Positions 51,006 through 58,883 of a DNA stretch of 64,000 bases are shown here, one piece after another. The stretch is taken from the NCBI RefSeq assembly GCF_001425745.1, contig NZ_LMDF01000008.1, positions 285,259 through 349,258 on the forward strand, in the 5' to 3' direction. Positions within the stretch are counted from its first letter, which is position 1; every line of letters starts with the position of its first letter. The translations under genes were made by a program, and so were the position numbers. The stretch comes from Caulobacter sp. Root343. Lineage in GTDB: Bacteria; Pseudomonadota; Alphaproteobacteria; Caulobacterales; Caulobacteraceae. The notes under the pieces are model-generated. The model did not search any database. It saw only the letters and a list, made by a program, of their open reading frames with translations, and was not told where the DNA came from.

Positions 51006-53252
51006 CTAGCTTCCGCCGAAGATGAAGTCGGCCTTGTAGTAGCCCCTGGCGGGATCGAGGATATCGATCGCGAACGGCGCGGTCCCGTCGGCCAGGTCGG
51101 TCAGCCAGGCGGCGTTGGAGCGAGCCATGACGCCGAGGTCGGCCTTCTCGGCCTCGGCCAGCAACCAGCCGACCATGGCCGCCTTGGTCCCCTGGCCATT
51201 GGGGCCGTCGCCGCCGTAGCTGGCCAGATAGTCCACGCGCGTGTCGATCAGGGCGTGAACCTTGGCGTCGGTCGGCGTTCCGCCGAAGATCGCCGCATAG
51301 GCTTTGCGCGTGGCGTCGAACAGCGACAGCGTCCCGTACTCGGCCGTGAACTTGGCGGCGCCTTCGCCGGCCTTGCCCAGGCTGACCGCGAAATTGATGT
51401 AGCGGTTCTCGTAGTTGAAGAACTGGTAGTAGGCGCTGTTGAGATTGTTCCCGTTCGGGCCGGTGGGCGACACCAGATAATCGATCCCGGCCTGGCCCGG
51501 GACCTTGCCGGTGAAGAACAGATAGCTGAGCGTCGCCACCGAGGTCGTCTGGTCGGCGGCCTTGACCACCTCGCCGATGGCGGCGGCCTGGGTCATGGCG
51601 CCGGCGGCGATCTTGGCCGTGAGGTCGGCCGTCAGAACTCCGCCGGCGCCCGCCGCGGCGCTGGCCCGCAGCAGCGAGGCGACCGCCAGTCCCACCACGG
51701 GGTCGCCCAAGGCCATGGTCTTGTCGGCGAAGACCAGGTTTTCGACATTGATCAGGGTGTCGGCGCCGTCGCGCGGATTGGCGCGCGTGTCGGTGACGGT
51801 CCAGCCCGACGGCCCCACCCCGATCGCATAGTCCGACGCCAGGCCGCCGTAGCGCGCCTCGTCGATCCCGGCCCCCCCGTCGATTCGGTCCGCGCCCGCG
51901 CCGCCGACCACGATGTCGGCGCCGTCGCCGCCATTCAAGGCGTCGTCCCCCGCGCCGCCGAACAGCACGTCGTTGCCGGCCAGGCCGTTCAGGGTCTCGT
52001 TCTGAGCGTCGCCGACCAGGGCGTCGGCCGTGGCCCCGCCGCTGACCGTGGTCCCGGCGTCAGTCGCCAGATGCACGGTGAGGCCCTCGGCGCCGTCCCA
52101 GACCCCGCGCCAGGCGATCACGTCCATGCGGCCGTCGCCATTGACGTCGGCCGCCTGCAGCCGGTCGTACTGCGAGACATTCAGCCAGCCTTCGGGCAGC
52201 TGGACGAAGCGCCCGGCGCCGTCGTTCAGGAGCACCGCCTGCTTGTGGCTGTTCGAGGCGAGCAGGTCGACATAGCCGTCGCCGTTGATGTCGGCGAGCT
52301 GGGTGCGCGTGTACCAGTCCTCGGTCGCCTGGACCGGCAGGCGCTTGGTCGTCTCGTTCGTGAAGCCGCCCTGGCCGTCATTGATCCAGATCTGGGTCGT
52401 TCCCGGCTTGAACAGGTCGACGACCGAGGTCATCACTAGGTCCAGCTTGCCGTCGCCGTTGATGTCGGCCGCCTTGGCGTCGATCACGGTTTCGGTCGCG
52501 CCGTTCTTGGGCATGGCGAACGTGGACAGGGCCGTGAAATTGCCCTTGCCGTCGTTCTTCAGCAGGCGCGCATTCTGGGTCTGGGTTTCGTTCGGGGTCA
52601 GCAGCAAGTCGAGGTCGCCGTCGCCGTCCGCGTCGAACAGCAGGCTGGCGGGCGAATTGTACTGTCCCGCGACGATGTCGGACGGCAGGCCCGCGCGGCT
52701 CAAGGTGAAGTTGGCCGCGCCGTCGTTGATCAGGAAGTACGAGGCCTCCGCGACGCCGCCGTTGTAGTTGCCGACATAGAGGTCGATGTCGCCGTCGCCA
52801 TCGATGTCGCCCGGCGCGGCCGAGTGGCTGTAGTCGGCCAGGGTCGGCAAGCGCGCGGTGGCGTTAACCAGGCCCGTCGCGCCCGACGACAGGAACAGCG
52901 CGTTGCGGGCGCCCGGAAAGGGCGCGGCGTCATAGCCGTGATCGGCGAAGAAGGCGTCGGTCCGGCCGTCCTTGTTGAAGTCGGCCAGCACGATCTGGCG
53001 TCCGTGCACCGTCACGGGCGGCTGGTCGCCGAACAGGGCGCTGGTCGAATCGGTGAAGCGTCCCGCGCCGTCGCCGGTCAGCACGCGGATCGGAACCGCC
53101 CGGTCTTCCAGCGGATAGAGGAAATAGGAGAGCGCGATGTCGAGCTTGCCGTCGCCGTTGAAGTCCGCCACGGCGATCTCGTGGGCCGAGGCGGCGGTGA
53201 AGCCGGCGCGCAGCGCGAACGTTAGATCCTGGGTCTGGAATTTCGTGGCCAT
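51006..53252 (-). CDS. Surface-type protein: seven FG-GAP/VCBS repeats, RTX segment, RsaA-like anchoring domain
   Basis: A 748-residue protein without signal peptide. Residues of about 25-400 hold seven Ca-binding FG-GAP/VCBS motifs (DFNGDGKLD at 30, then DFNKDGRTD, DIDGDGDID, DADGDGDLD, DINGDGKLD, DINGDGYVD, DVNGDGRMD), enough for a seven-bladed propeller. RTX nonapeptides follow (about 410-465; GNDVLFGGAGDDALNGG). Residues of about 520-748 resemble the N-terminal, LPS-anchoring domain of RsaA: YLFFTGKVPGQAGIDYLV, NLNSAYYQFFNYENRYINF and TDLADG have direct RsaA counterparts. Type I secretion and attachment to surface LPS are inferred. AGGAG lies 7 nt before the ATG. Ligand unknown. Confidence 0.88.
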   Translation of the reverse strand: MATKFQTQDLTFALRAGFTAASAHEIAVADFNGDGKLDIALSYFLYPLEDRAVPIRVLTGDGAGRFTDSTSALFGDQPPVTVHGRQIVLADFNKDGRTDAFFADHGYDAAPFPGARNALFLSSGATGLVNATARLPTLADYSHSAAPGDIDGDGDIDLYVGNYNGGVAEASYFLINDGAANFTLSRAGLPSDIVAGQYNSPASLLFDADGDGDLDLLLTPNETQTQNARLLKNDGKGNFTALSTFAMPKNGATETVIDAKAADINGDGKLDLVMTSVVDLFKPGTTQIWINDGQGGFTNETTKRLPVQATEDWYTRTQLADINGDGYVDLLASNSHKQAVLLNDGAGRFVQLPEGWLNVSQYDRLQAADVNGDGRMDVIAWRGVWDGAEGLTVHLATDAGTTVSGGATADALVGDAQNETLNGLAGNDVLFGGAGDDALNGGDGADIVVGGAGADRIDGGAGIDEARYGGLASDYAIGVGPSGWTVTDTRANPRDGADTLINVENLVFADKTMALGDPVVGLAVASLLRASAAAGAGGVLTADLTAKIAAGAMTQAAAIGEVVKAADQTTSVATLSYLFFTGKVPGQAGIDYLVSPTGPNGNNLNSAYYQFFNYENRYINFAVSLGKAGEGAAKFTAEYGTLSLFDATRKAYAAIFGGTPTDAKVHALIDTRVDYLASYGGDGPNGQGTKAAMVGWLLAEAEKADLGVMARSNAAWLTDLADGTAPFAIDILDPARGYYKADFIFGGS

Positions 53253-53475
53253 CACGCGTCTCCTCGCGCGGATTGGACATGAGCGGCCGCGCGGTCTCAG
53301 CTAAACCGCCGCCCCGGACCCGGGCATCGCCGTTTGTAGGGTGTCGGCCTTTTTGGTCCGGCGCCGGCCTCTGGACGGCCCGCCCGCCACACGCCAAGGT
53401 TCGGGTTCGAACGGTTTTGTGGCGTTGTCGATTTGGCGGGGACCGCGTTGACGGTGATGATTTCGAGGTCGGGGC
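53253..53475. promoter_or_regulatory. Divergent promoter region of the surface-protein and regulator genes
   Basis: This 223-bp gap separates the two divergent start codons. It contains a small palindrome, GTTCGAAC at 53405-53412, within GGGTTCGAACGG, and no coding signal. A LuxR-type dimer site for the downstream regulator could be here. No clear -35/-10 pair was recognised. Confidence 0.4.
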
Positions 53476-55317
53476 TTGGTTGAAGACGACCACGCCGGCG
53501 AACCACGGCTGCCGACCTTTTTGCGGTCGGTCATGGAGGACGCCGACGCCGTCCTGGCGACGGCGCGGTCGGCCCCCGACACGCTGGCGGGCCTGATCGA
53601 AGCCGACGCCGCCCGGGCCGAATTTCTTCCCTTGTTCGACGCCCAGAGCCTCGCGGCGGCGGTGCTGGACGCGCACGGCGCGGTCCGCATCGCCTCGCGC
53701 CTGTTCGCCGAGGAGGGCGGGGAACGCTACATCGATCCGGATCTGGTCGGACGCGCGCTGCGGTCGGCCAAGCCCGTCGTGGCCCCCGTCGCCATCGAGA
53801 CCGGCGGCGGCTCGGAATCGGTGATCTTCGTCTATGCCGCCGCCACGGTGGCGTTTCCGCTCTGGCGCCTGCCGCCGGAGCTGGCGGCCGAGGCGCCGGC
53901 GGGCAAGGTCGTGGTGCTGACCACCCTGGCGGCCAGGGCCGGCCCCATCGAGCGCGCCTGCGCAGCCTTCGGCCTGACGGGCGCTCAGACCCGCGTCGTC
54001 CTGGCCGTGATTCGCGCGGGGTCGATCAAGGCGGCGGCCAAACGCCTCGACCTGTCGCACGTCACGGCGCGCGAGACGCTCTCGGACGTCTATCGCCGCA
54101 CCGGCGCCCGTCGCCTGCCGGAACTGGTGGGCTTGTTGTCCGGACTGGCCTTCGGGCTGTTGCCGTCCCAATCGGACCATACGCCGCTGCTGGTCGATGT
54201 CTGGGGCCTGACGGAGAAGCAGGCCTCGATCGCGCTGCTGGTCGCCGGCGGCGCGACGCGGGAGGAGGCGGCGCGGGCGCTGGGGCTGTCGGTCGCGGTG
54301 GTGCGCAAGGACCTGGAGCAGATCTTCGCCGCCTTGCGGGTCGGCTCGGCCAGCGAGCTGGCGCGGACGGTGTCGACGATGAGCGCGCTCGGCGCCCTGC
54401 TGGGCGCGACCCGAGGGCAACTGGGCTTCGCCGATCCCCGAGCGGAGCCGTTGCGCCTGCTGCCCCGCGCGGACAGCACGCGCATCGCCTGGAGCGACTA
54501 TGGTCCCGCCGGCGGCCGGCCGGTCCTGATCGTCCATTCCAGCATGACTTCGCGGCTCGCGCCGTCGAGCCTGGTGGCCGCCCTGCAGGCCAAGGGCTTC
54601 CGCGTCCTGTCCGTCGATCGTCCCGGGTTCGGGATGAGCGACCCCGTTCCGGGCCTGCGCGCGGGCGAGCACGATCCGTTCGACGCCGCGTCGGCGGACT
54701 TGGTCGCGCTGCTGGACGCCCTGAAGCTGCCGACCATCGACATCGTCGCGCGCGGCGGCGCCCAGGCCGTGCTGGCCCTGGCCCGGCGCGCGCCGGAACG
54801 GATCGGCCGGGTCGTCCTGGTCAATCCGGATCCGCACTCCGGCGCCGACGATCGCCGGCATGGGCCGCTGGGCGCCTTCAAGGAGGCCTATCTTCGCCAG
54901 CCGGAACTGATCGGAACCTTCGCCCGACTGCTGGCGGGCAGCCTGACGCGCGAGCGCCTGCACCGCATGGTCGTACAGTCGATGCGCGGCAGCCCGCCAG
55001 ACGAGGCCGCAGCCGCCGATCCGGGCTTCGCCGAGGACTATTGGCGGTCGGTGCGCATGCTCGCCACCGGGCGGATCGAGGGCTATGTCAACGAGCAGGT
55101 GGCGATCGCGCGCGGCGGCAAGCCCCCGCCGGCGCCGGGCCGGCGATGGTCGGTCCTGATCGGCGCCTATGACACCATGCACGATCCCGACCATGTCGAG
55201 CGCTACTGGCGTGACGTGCTGCCCGACAGCCGGTTCGAGCGCGTCGCCGATGCGGGACGCTTCCTGGCCATGACCCATCCGGAACGGGTCGCCGAGGCGT
55301 TGCTGGCTGCGGAATAG
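53476..55317 (+). CDS. Regulator with tandem LuxR-type HTH domains and a catalytically dead alpha/beta-hydrolase domain
   Basis: A 613-residue protein with an unusual architecture. Residues of about 20-150 look like a PAS/GAF-like sensor. HTH-1 is at about 165-222 (FGLTGAQTRVVLAV, LDLSHVTARETLSDVYRRTG), HTH-2 at about 242-300 (WGLTEKQASIALLVAGG, LGLSVAVVRKDLEQIF). Residues of about 335-613 are an alpha/beta-hydrolase (VLSVDRPGFGMSDP, RVVLVNPDPH). The nucleophile Ser is Gly427 (VARGGAQA for GHSMGG) and the catalytic His is Arg595 (AGRFLAM); Asp566 remains. A ligand-binding sensor role is inferred. The TTG at 53476 has GAGG 7 nt upstream; the ATG at 53533 is an alternative. Confidence 0.87.
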   Translation: MVEDDHAGEPRLPTFLRSVMEDADAVLATARSAPDTLAGLIEADAARAEFLPLFDAQSLAAAVLDAHGAVRIASRLFAEEGGERYIDPDLVGRALRSAKPVVAPVAIETGGGSESVIFVYAAATVAFPLWRLPPELAAEAPAGKVVVLTTLAARAGPIERACAAFGLTGAQTRVVLAVIRAGSIKAAAKRLDLSHVTARETLSDVYRRTGARRLPELVGLLSGLAFGLLPSQSDHTPLLVDVWGLTEKQASIALLVAGGATREEAARALGLSVAVVRKDLEQIFAALRVGSASELARTVSTMSALGALLGATRGQLGFADPRAEPLRLLPRADSTRIAWSDYGPAGGRPVLIVHSSMTSRLAPSSLVAALQAKGFRVLSVDRPGFGMSDPVPGLRAGEHDPFDAASADLVALLDALKLPTIDIVARGGAQAVLALARRAPERIGRVVLVNPDPHSGADDRRHGPLGAFKEAYLRQPELIGTFARLLAGSLTRERLHRMVVQSMRGSPPDEAAAADPGFAEDYWRSVRMLATGRIEGYVNEQVAIARGGKPPPAPGRRWSVLIGAYDTMHDPDHVERYWRDVLPDSRFERVADAGRFLAMTHPERVAEALLAAE

Positions 55318-55352
55318 AGGGTGGCGCTTAAGGCCGGTCGACATTCATCTGG

Positions 55353-55526
55353 GCGAGTACAATCCCTCTGCCTTCCTGGGCCCTGTGCCCAGGATCCATG
55401 CTCGAGGCAGGCGTGGACTCTTTGGGTCCGCGCGGCCCAACGACCGTGAACTCAGCCCCCATTCCGTTGAATCTGAACCCTGGGTCCTGGGCACAAGGCC
55501 CAGGAAGGCGGGTAAATTCTACTCGC
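55353..55526. mobile_element. MITE-like inverted-repeat element
   Basis: Arms of 28 bp (55371-55398 and 55481-55508) match at 26 positions when inverted, built on CCTTCCTGGGC and CTGTGCCCAGGA. Weaker outer pairing (GCGAGTA...TACTCGC) extends the element to about 174 bp. The 82-bp interior has no reading frame. It lies after the regulator gene and before the SnoaL-like gene. Size, terminal repeats and lack of coding fit a MITE or a large palindromic unit; target duplication was not identified. Confidence 0.6.
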
Positions 55527-55543
55527 GGCGAATGTCGAGTCCC

Positions 55544-55975
55544 CTACCCCAGCTCCAGCGCTCGCAGCACCGCGAACTGGTCGTAATAGGGCCGCTCGCA
55601 GACGATCCTGTCGCCGCCGGGCGGGAACTCGAAGCTGGCGGCCATGCGGATGCGGAACGGCTTGCCGGTCGGCTCGACCGTCCGCTCGCCCAGCCGCAAC
55701 GGGCCCAGATGCGTGCCGGTCAGCCAGAACTCGACCAGCACCGTGTCGCCGCCGTGGGCGATGGCGATGATCTCGTTGCCCTGGTCCGGAAACGGCGTAC
55801 GCGAGGCGGCGAAATAGCCGCGCACGGCGGTCTCGCCGTCGAACACGGTCCCGGCTCCGTACATCTCGTAGCGGGGGTGCTCGAAGGTGGCGATCACCGC
55901 GTCCCAGTCGTGGACGCACTCCAGGGCCATGTGGTCGCGCACCACCTGGATGCGCCGCTCGGCGAGGTCTTCCAT
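55544..55975 (-). CDS. SnoaL-like/NTF2 family protein
   Basis: A 143-residue NTF2-fold protein: an RRIQVVRDHMALECVHDWDAVIATFEHPRYEMY helix-strand start, GETAVRGYFAASRTPFPD, then VEFWLTGTHLGPL and a C-terminal FRIRMAASFEF strand pair. It resembles ester cyclases or carbonyl isomerases of the SnoaL group. Substrate unknown. GGAGGAG precedes the ATG at 55975. Confidence 0.87.
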   Translation of the reverse strand: MEDLAERRIQVVRDHMALECVHDWDAVIATFEHPRYEMYGAGTVFDGETAVRGYFAASRTPFPDQGNEIIAIAHGGDTVLVEFWLTGTHLGPLRLGERTVEPTGKPFRIRMAASFEFPPGGDRIVCERPYYDQFAVLRALELG

Positions 55976-56017
55976 GGCGCTCTCCTCCGCTTTTTGCGGA
56001 GCGTCGCGCTTTCGGTC

Positions 56018-56248
56018 TCAGAAGTCGACCGCCACGCCCTTCTTCTCCCAGTCGCCGAAGCGGGTCGGCTCGGGGCCGTCGCGGCCGCCCTTCTCGGTCG
56101 GCAGCGCCAGCGCGGCTTCGGCGGCGCGGCGGGCGGCGGCCTCTTCCAGGGCGCGGCGCGCGGCGGGGGTCAGGTCCTTGCCCGGCGCGGCGCCGGGCGG
56201 ATCGTCCGGGGCCGGAAGGCTGGCCGGTGGAACTTGAAGGTCAGACAT
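56018..56248 (-). CDS. DUF1674 protein (succinate dehydrogenase assembly factor 4-like)
   Basis: A 76-residue protein ending in the hallmark GRDGPEPTRFGDWEKKGVAVDF, which is conserved from alphaproteobacteria to mitochondrial SDHAF4. The N-terminal part is Pro/Ala-rich and disordered. By analogy it may shield the flavinylated SdhA before assembly. It is transcribed away from the small membrane-protein gene. Confidence 0.9.
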   Translation of the reverse strand: MSDLQVPPASLPAPDDPPGAAPGKDLTPAARRALEEAAARRAAEAALALPTEKGGRDGPEPTRFGDWEKKGVAVDF

Positions 56249-56346
56249 GACGAACGTTTAGCATCATCACGTTCGCGCCCGCCACTTGCCAGTGTTCAAC
56301 CCTGCGCTTTAAATACCGACGTTATACCATTCGGGGGAATGACCAG

Positions 56347-56751
56347 ATGAACACCAGCCGTTGGCCGCACGCCTTCTTCGCCGCCGCCGCGCTTTACGCC
56401 ATGATCGGGGTCTCGTGGGGCCTGGCCATGAGCATCACCAAGGATCACGCGACCTATTCCGCCCATGCTCACCTGAACCTGTTGGGCTGGATCAGCATGG
56501 CCCTGATGGGGACGTTCTACGCCCTGCTAGGCCAGACGGTCGCCAACTGGATCAAGCTGACCAACTTCGTCCTGTCGAACATCGGCGTGGTCTGCATGAT
56601 CAGCGGCCTCTTCATGTACCTGGGCCAGAAAGGACCCGCGTCGGTGTACGGACCGCTGCTGGCGATCGGGGCTCTGTCGGTGGTCGGCGGGTTCTTCCTG
56701 TTCGGCCTGACGGCGGTTTCCACCGCCCTGCGCCGACCTGCGGCGGCCTGA
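56347..56751 (+). CDS. Small four-helix membrane protein, heme-copper-oxidase-subunit-I-like fragment
   Basis: A 134-residue protein with four predicted helices. The AHAHLNLLGWISMALMGTFYALL segment resembles the first His-containing helices of heme-copper oxidase subunit I, and small proteins with the same motif are often annotated as cytochrome oxidase-like. The two His (HAH) could bind heme, but the remaining ligands of a complete oxidase are absent. Function unknown. GGGGGAATG is upstream of the ATG. Confidence 0.72.
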   Translation: MNTSRWPHAFFAAAALYAMIGVSWGLAMSITKDHATYSAHAHLNLLGWISMALMGTFYALLGQTVANWIKLTNFVLSNIGVVCMISGLFMYLGQKGPASVYGPLLAIGALSVVGGFFLFGLTAVSTALRRPAAA

Positions 56752-56801
56752 TTTCGCTCAAATCGCTTGCGCTCGCCGTCGCCATTGGGCACGGCGAGGC
56801 G

Positions 56802-58082
56802 GTGACTCAAGAATTGAACGACGGCCTCCCCGCCCGGGAGGCCGCCCTGACCCTGATCGACGCGGCCCTGTCGCGTCGCGGCGGCATCGACGAAGCCGCC
56901 TCGGCCAACGGTTTCCGTTTCCTGGAGCCGCGCGAGCGTGCGTTCGCGCGAGCGCTGGCCATGGCCGTGCTGCGCCATCTCGGCCCGATCGACTGTGTCC
57001 TGGCGGCCAAGTTGCAGAAGGCCCCGCCCGACCGGGTCATGCACCTCCTGCGCCTCGGCGCGGCCCAGGCCTTCTATCTGGAGGTCCCGGCCTTCGCCGC
57101 CGTCGCCACCAGCGTCGAGCTGGCCGGCGCCAACAAGGCCAGCCGCCCGTTCAAGGGCCTGGTCAACGCGGTGCTGCGCGGCCTGCTGCGCGACGGCCCG
57201 CCCGGCGACGACCCCAGCCTGCTGGCCCCGCCCTGGCTCTATTCGCGCTGGACCGCCGCGTTCGGCGAGGCCACGGCCCGCGAGATCGCCGCCCAGATCG
57301 CCATCGAGCCGGCCACCGACCTGTCGCTGAAGCCCGCCGCCGACGCGGCCGCCCTCGCCGAAGCGCTGGAGGCCGAGATCCTGGACGGCGGAACCCTGCG
57401 CGTGCGCCGCAAGGGCGACGTCGCCGCCTGGCCGAACTTCGAGGACGGGACCTGGTGGGTGCAGGACGCCGCCGCCGCCATCCCCGCCCGCCTGCTGGAC
57501 CTCAAGGCCGGCGACACGGTGCTGGACCTCTGCGCCGCGCCCGGCGGCAAGACCCTGCAGCTGGCCGCTGCCGGCGCCAGCGTGGTCGCCCTCGACCGCT
57601 CGGCCGCGCGCCTGAAGCGGGTCGGCGAGAACCTGGAGCGGATGAACCTCACCGCCGAGATCGTCACCGCCGACGCTGCGGCCTGGGACGACACGCGGAC
57701 CTTCGACGCCATCCTGCTGGACGCGCCATGCAGCGCCACCGGCACCTTCCGCCGCCATCCCGACGTGCTGTGGGCCGCCCGCCCCGCCGACGTCGCCAGC
57801 CTGGCCGGCGTGCAGTCGCGCATCCTCGACAGCGCCGCCGACCGCCTGAAGCCCGGCGGCCGGCTGATCTATTGCGTCTGCTCGCTGGAGCCCGAGGAGG
57901 GCGAGGGCCAGGTCGAGGCCTTCCTGGCCCGCCGCAAGGACATGGCGCTGGAGCCGATCGCGCCCGGCGAAGGCGGCGCCCCGGAAGCCAGCCTGACCCC
58001 GCGCGGAACCCTGCGCCTGCTGCCCCACCAGCGCGAAGGCGGCCAGGACGGTTTCTTCGCGGCGCGGTTCCGCAAAACCTAG
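56802..58082 (+). CDS. rsmB: RsmB-type RNA (cytosine-C5)-methyltransferase
   Basis: A 426-residue SAM-dependent methyltransferase. An N-terminal NusB-like helical domain (about residues 10-140; REAALTLIDAALSRRGGIDEA, LEPRERAFARALAMAVLRHLG) precedes the Rossmann domain with VLDLCAAPGGKTLQLAAAGA, LLDAPCSATGTFRRHPD and YCVCSLEPEEGE; the two Cys are the release and catalytic residues. Target C967 of 16S rRNA is by analogy. The GTG at 56802 is chosen; nothing better lies before the NusB domain. Confidence 0.92.
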   Translation: MTQELNDGLPAREAALTLIDAALSRRGGIDEAASANGFRFLEPRERAFARALAMAVLRHLGPIDCVLAAKLQKAPPDRVMHLLRLGAAQAFYLEVPAFAAVATSVELAGANKASRPFKGLVNAVLRGLLRDGPPGDDPSLLAPPWLYSRWTAAFGEATAREIAAQIAIEPATDLSLKPAADAAALAEALEAEILDGGTLRVRRKGDVAAWPNFEDGTWWVQDAAAAIPARLLDLKAGDTVLDLCAAPGGKTLQLAAAGASVVALDRSAARLKRVGENLERMNLTAEIVTADAAAWDDTRTFDAILLDAPCSATGTFRRHPDVLWAARPADVASLAGVQSRILDSAADRLKPGGRLIYCVCSLEPEEGEGQVEAFLARRKDMALEPIAPGEGGAPEASLTPRGTLRLLPHQREGGQDGFFAARFRKT

Positions 58083-58170
58083 CTGTCATCCCGGCGAAAG
58101 CCGGGACCGCCGGAAACGCCGGCGCTTGCCGCGTTCCCGGGTCTGCGCTGCGCTTCGCCCGGGATGACAG
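58083..58170. repeat. Dispersed palindromic repeat, copy C
   Basis: Bounded by CTGTCATCCCGG (58083-58094) and its complement (58159-58170), with GGGACCGCCGGAAACGCCGGC inside, as in the copies at 37824 and 44731. It lies between rsmB and rpe on the same strand. Confidence 0.85.
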
Positions 58171-58214
58171 CCTAGGCGGATGACAGATTCAGCTGGGACG
58201 GTTATCCCAGGACC

Positions 58215-58874
58215 ATGACCGCGCCGATCATCGCCCCTTCGATCCTCGCCTCCGACTTCGCCCGCCTGGGCCAGGAGGTCGCCGCCATCGAGGCGGCCGG
58301 CGCCGACTGGGTGCATGTCGACGTGATGGACGGCCATTTCGTGCCCAACATCACCCTGGGTCCCGACATCGTCAAAGCCATCCGGCCGCACGCCAAGATC
58401 CCGTTCGACGTGCACCTGATGATCAGCCCGGCGGATCCGTACCTCGAGGCGTTCCGCGCCGCCGGGGCCGACATCATCAGCATCCACCCCGAAGCCGGCC
58501 CGCACCTGCACCGCAGCCTGAAGCGGATCCGCGAGCTGGGAGCCAAGGCCGGCGTGGTGTTCAACCCGTCGACCAGCATCGACCATGTCGAGTGGATCCT
58601 CGAGGACGTCGACCTGCTGCTGGTCATGTCGGTCAATCCCGGCTTCGGCGGCCAGAGCTTCATCCCCGGCCAGCTGCGCAAGGTCGAAGCCCTGCGCAAG
58701 CTCGTGGACAAGGCGGGTCTGGACATCATCATCGAGGTCGACGGCGGCGTCACCCCGGCCACGGCCCCGCAGTGCGTCGCCGCCGGGGCCACGGCCCTGG
58801 TCGCCGGCTCGGCGGTGTTCAAGGGCGGTCCGGACGCCTATGCCGGCAACATCCGCGCGCTGAAGGGCGGCTGA
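58215..58874 (+). CDS. rpe: Ribulose-phosphate 3-epimerase
   Basis: Interconverts ribulose-5-phosphate and xylulose-5-phosphate in the pentose phosphate and related pathways. The 219-residue TIM barrel has IIAPSILASDFARLGQEV, the metal/active-site VHVDVMDGHFVPNITLGP, DVHLMI, HPEA, LVMSVNPGFGGQSFI and EVDGGV. The ATG at 58215 is the family start. The heparinase-like gene follows 9 bp later. Confidence 0.98.
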   Translation: MTAPIIAPSILASDFARLGQEVAAIEAAGADWVHVDVMDGHFVPNITLGPDIVKAIRPHAKIPFDVHLMISPADPYLEAFRAAGADIISIHPEAGPHLHRSLKRIRELGAKAGVVFNPSTSIDHVEWILEDVDLLLVMSVNPGFGGQSFIPGQLRKVEALRKLVDKAGLDIIIEVDGGVTPATAPQCVAAGATALVAGSAVFKGGPDAYAGNIRALKGG

Positions 58875-58883
58875 CCGCACCCG

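Noticed and set aside
53401..53420. GGTTCGAAC as a possible tRNA T-loop
   Set aside because: No acceptor, D or anticodon arm can be formed around it; it is treated as a small palindrome in a promoter region.
52930..55344. Minus-strand open frame of 804 codons spanning the surface-protein and regulator genes
   Set aside because: It is antisense to the dual-HTH regulator, which has clear HTH and hydrolase motifs, and out of frame with the surface protein.
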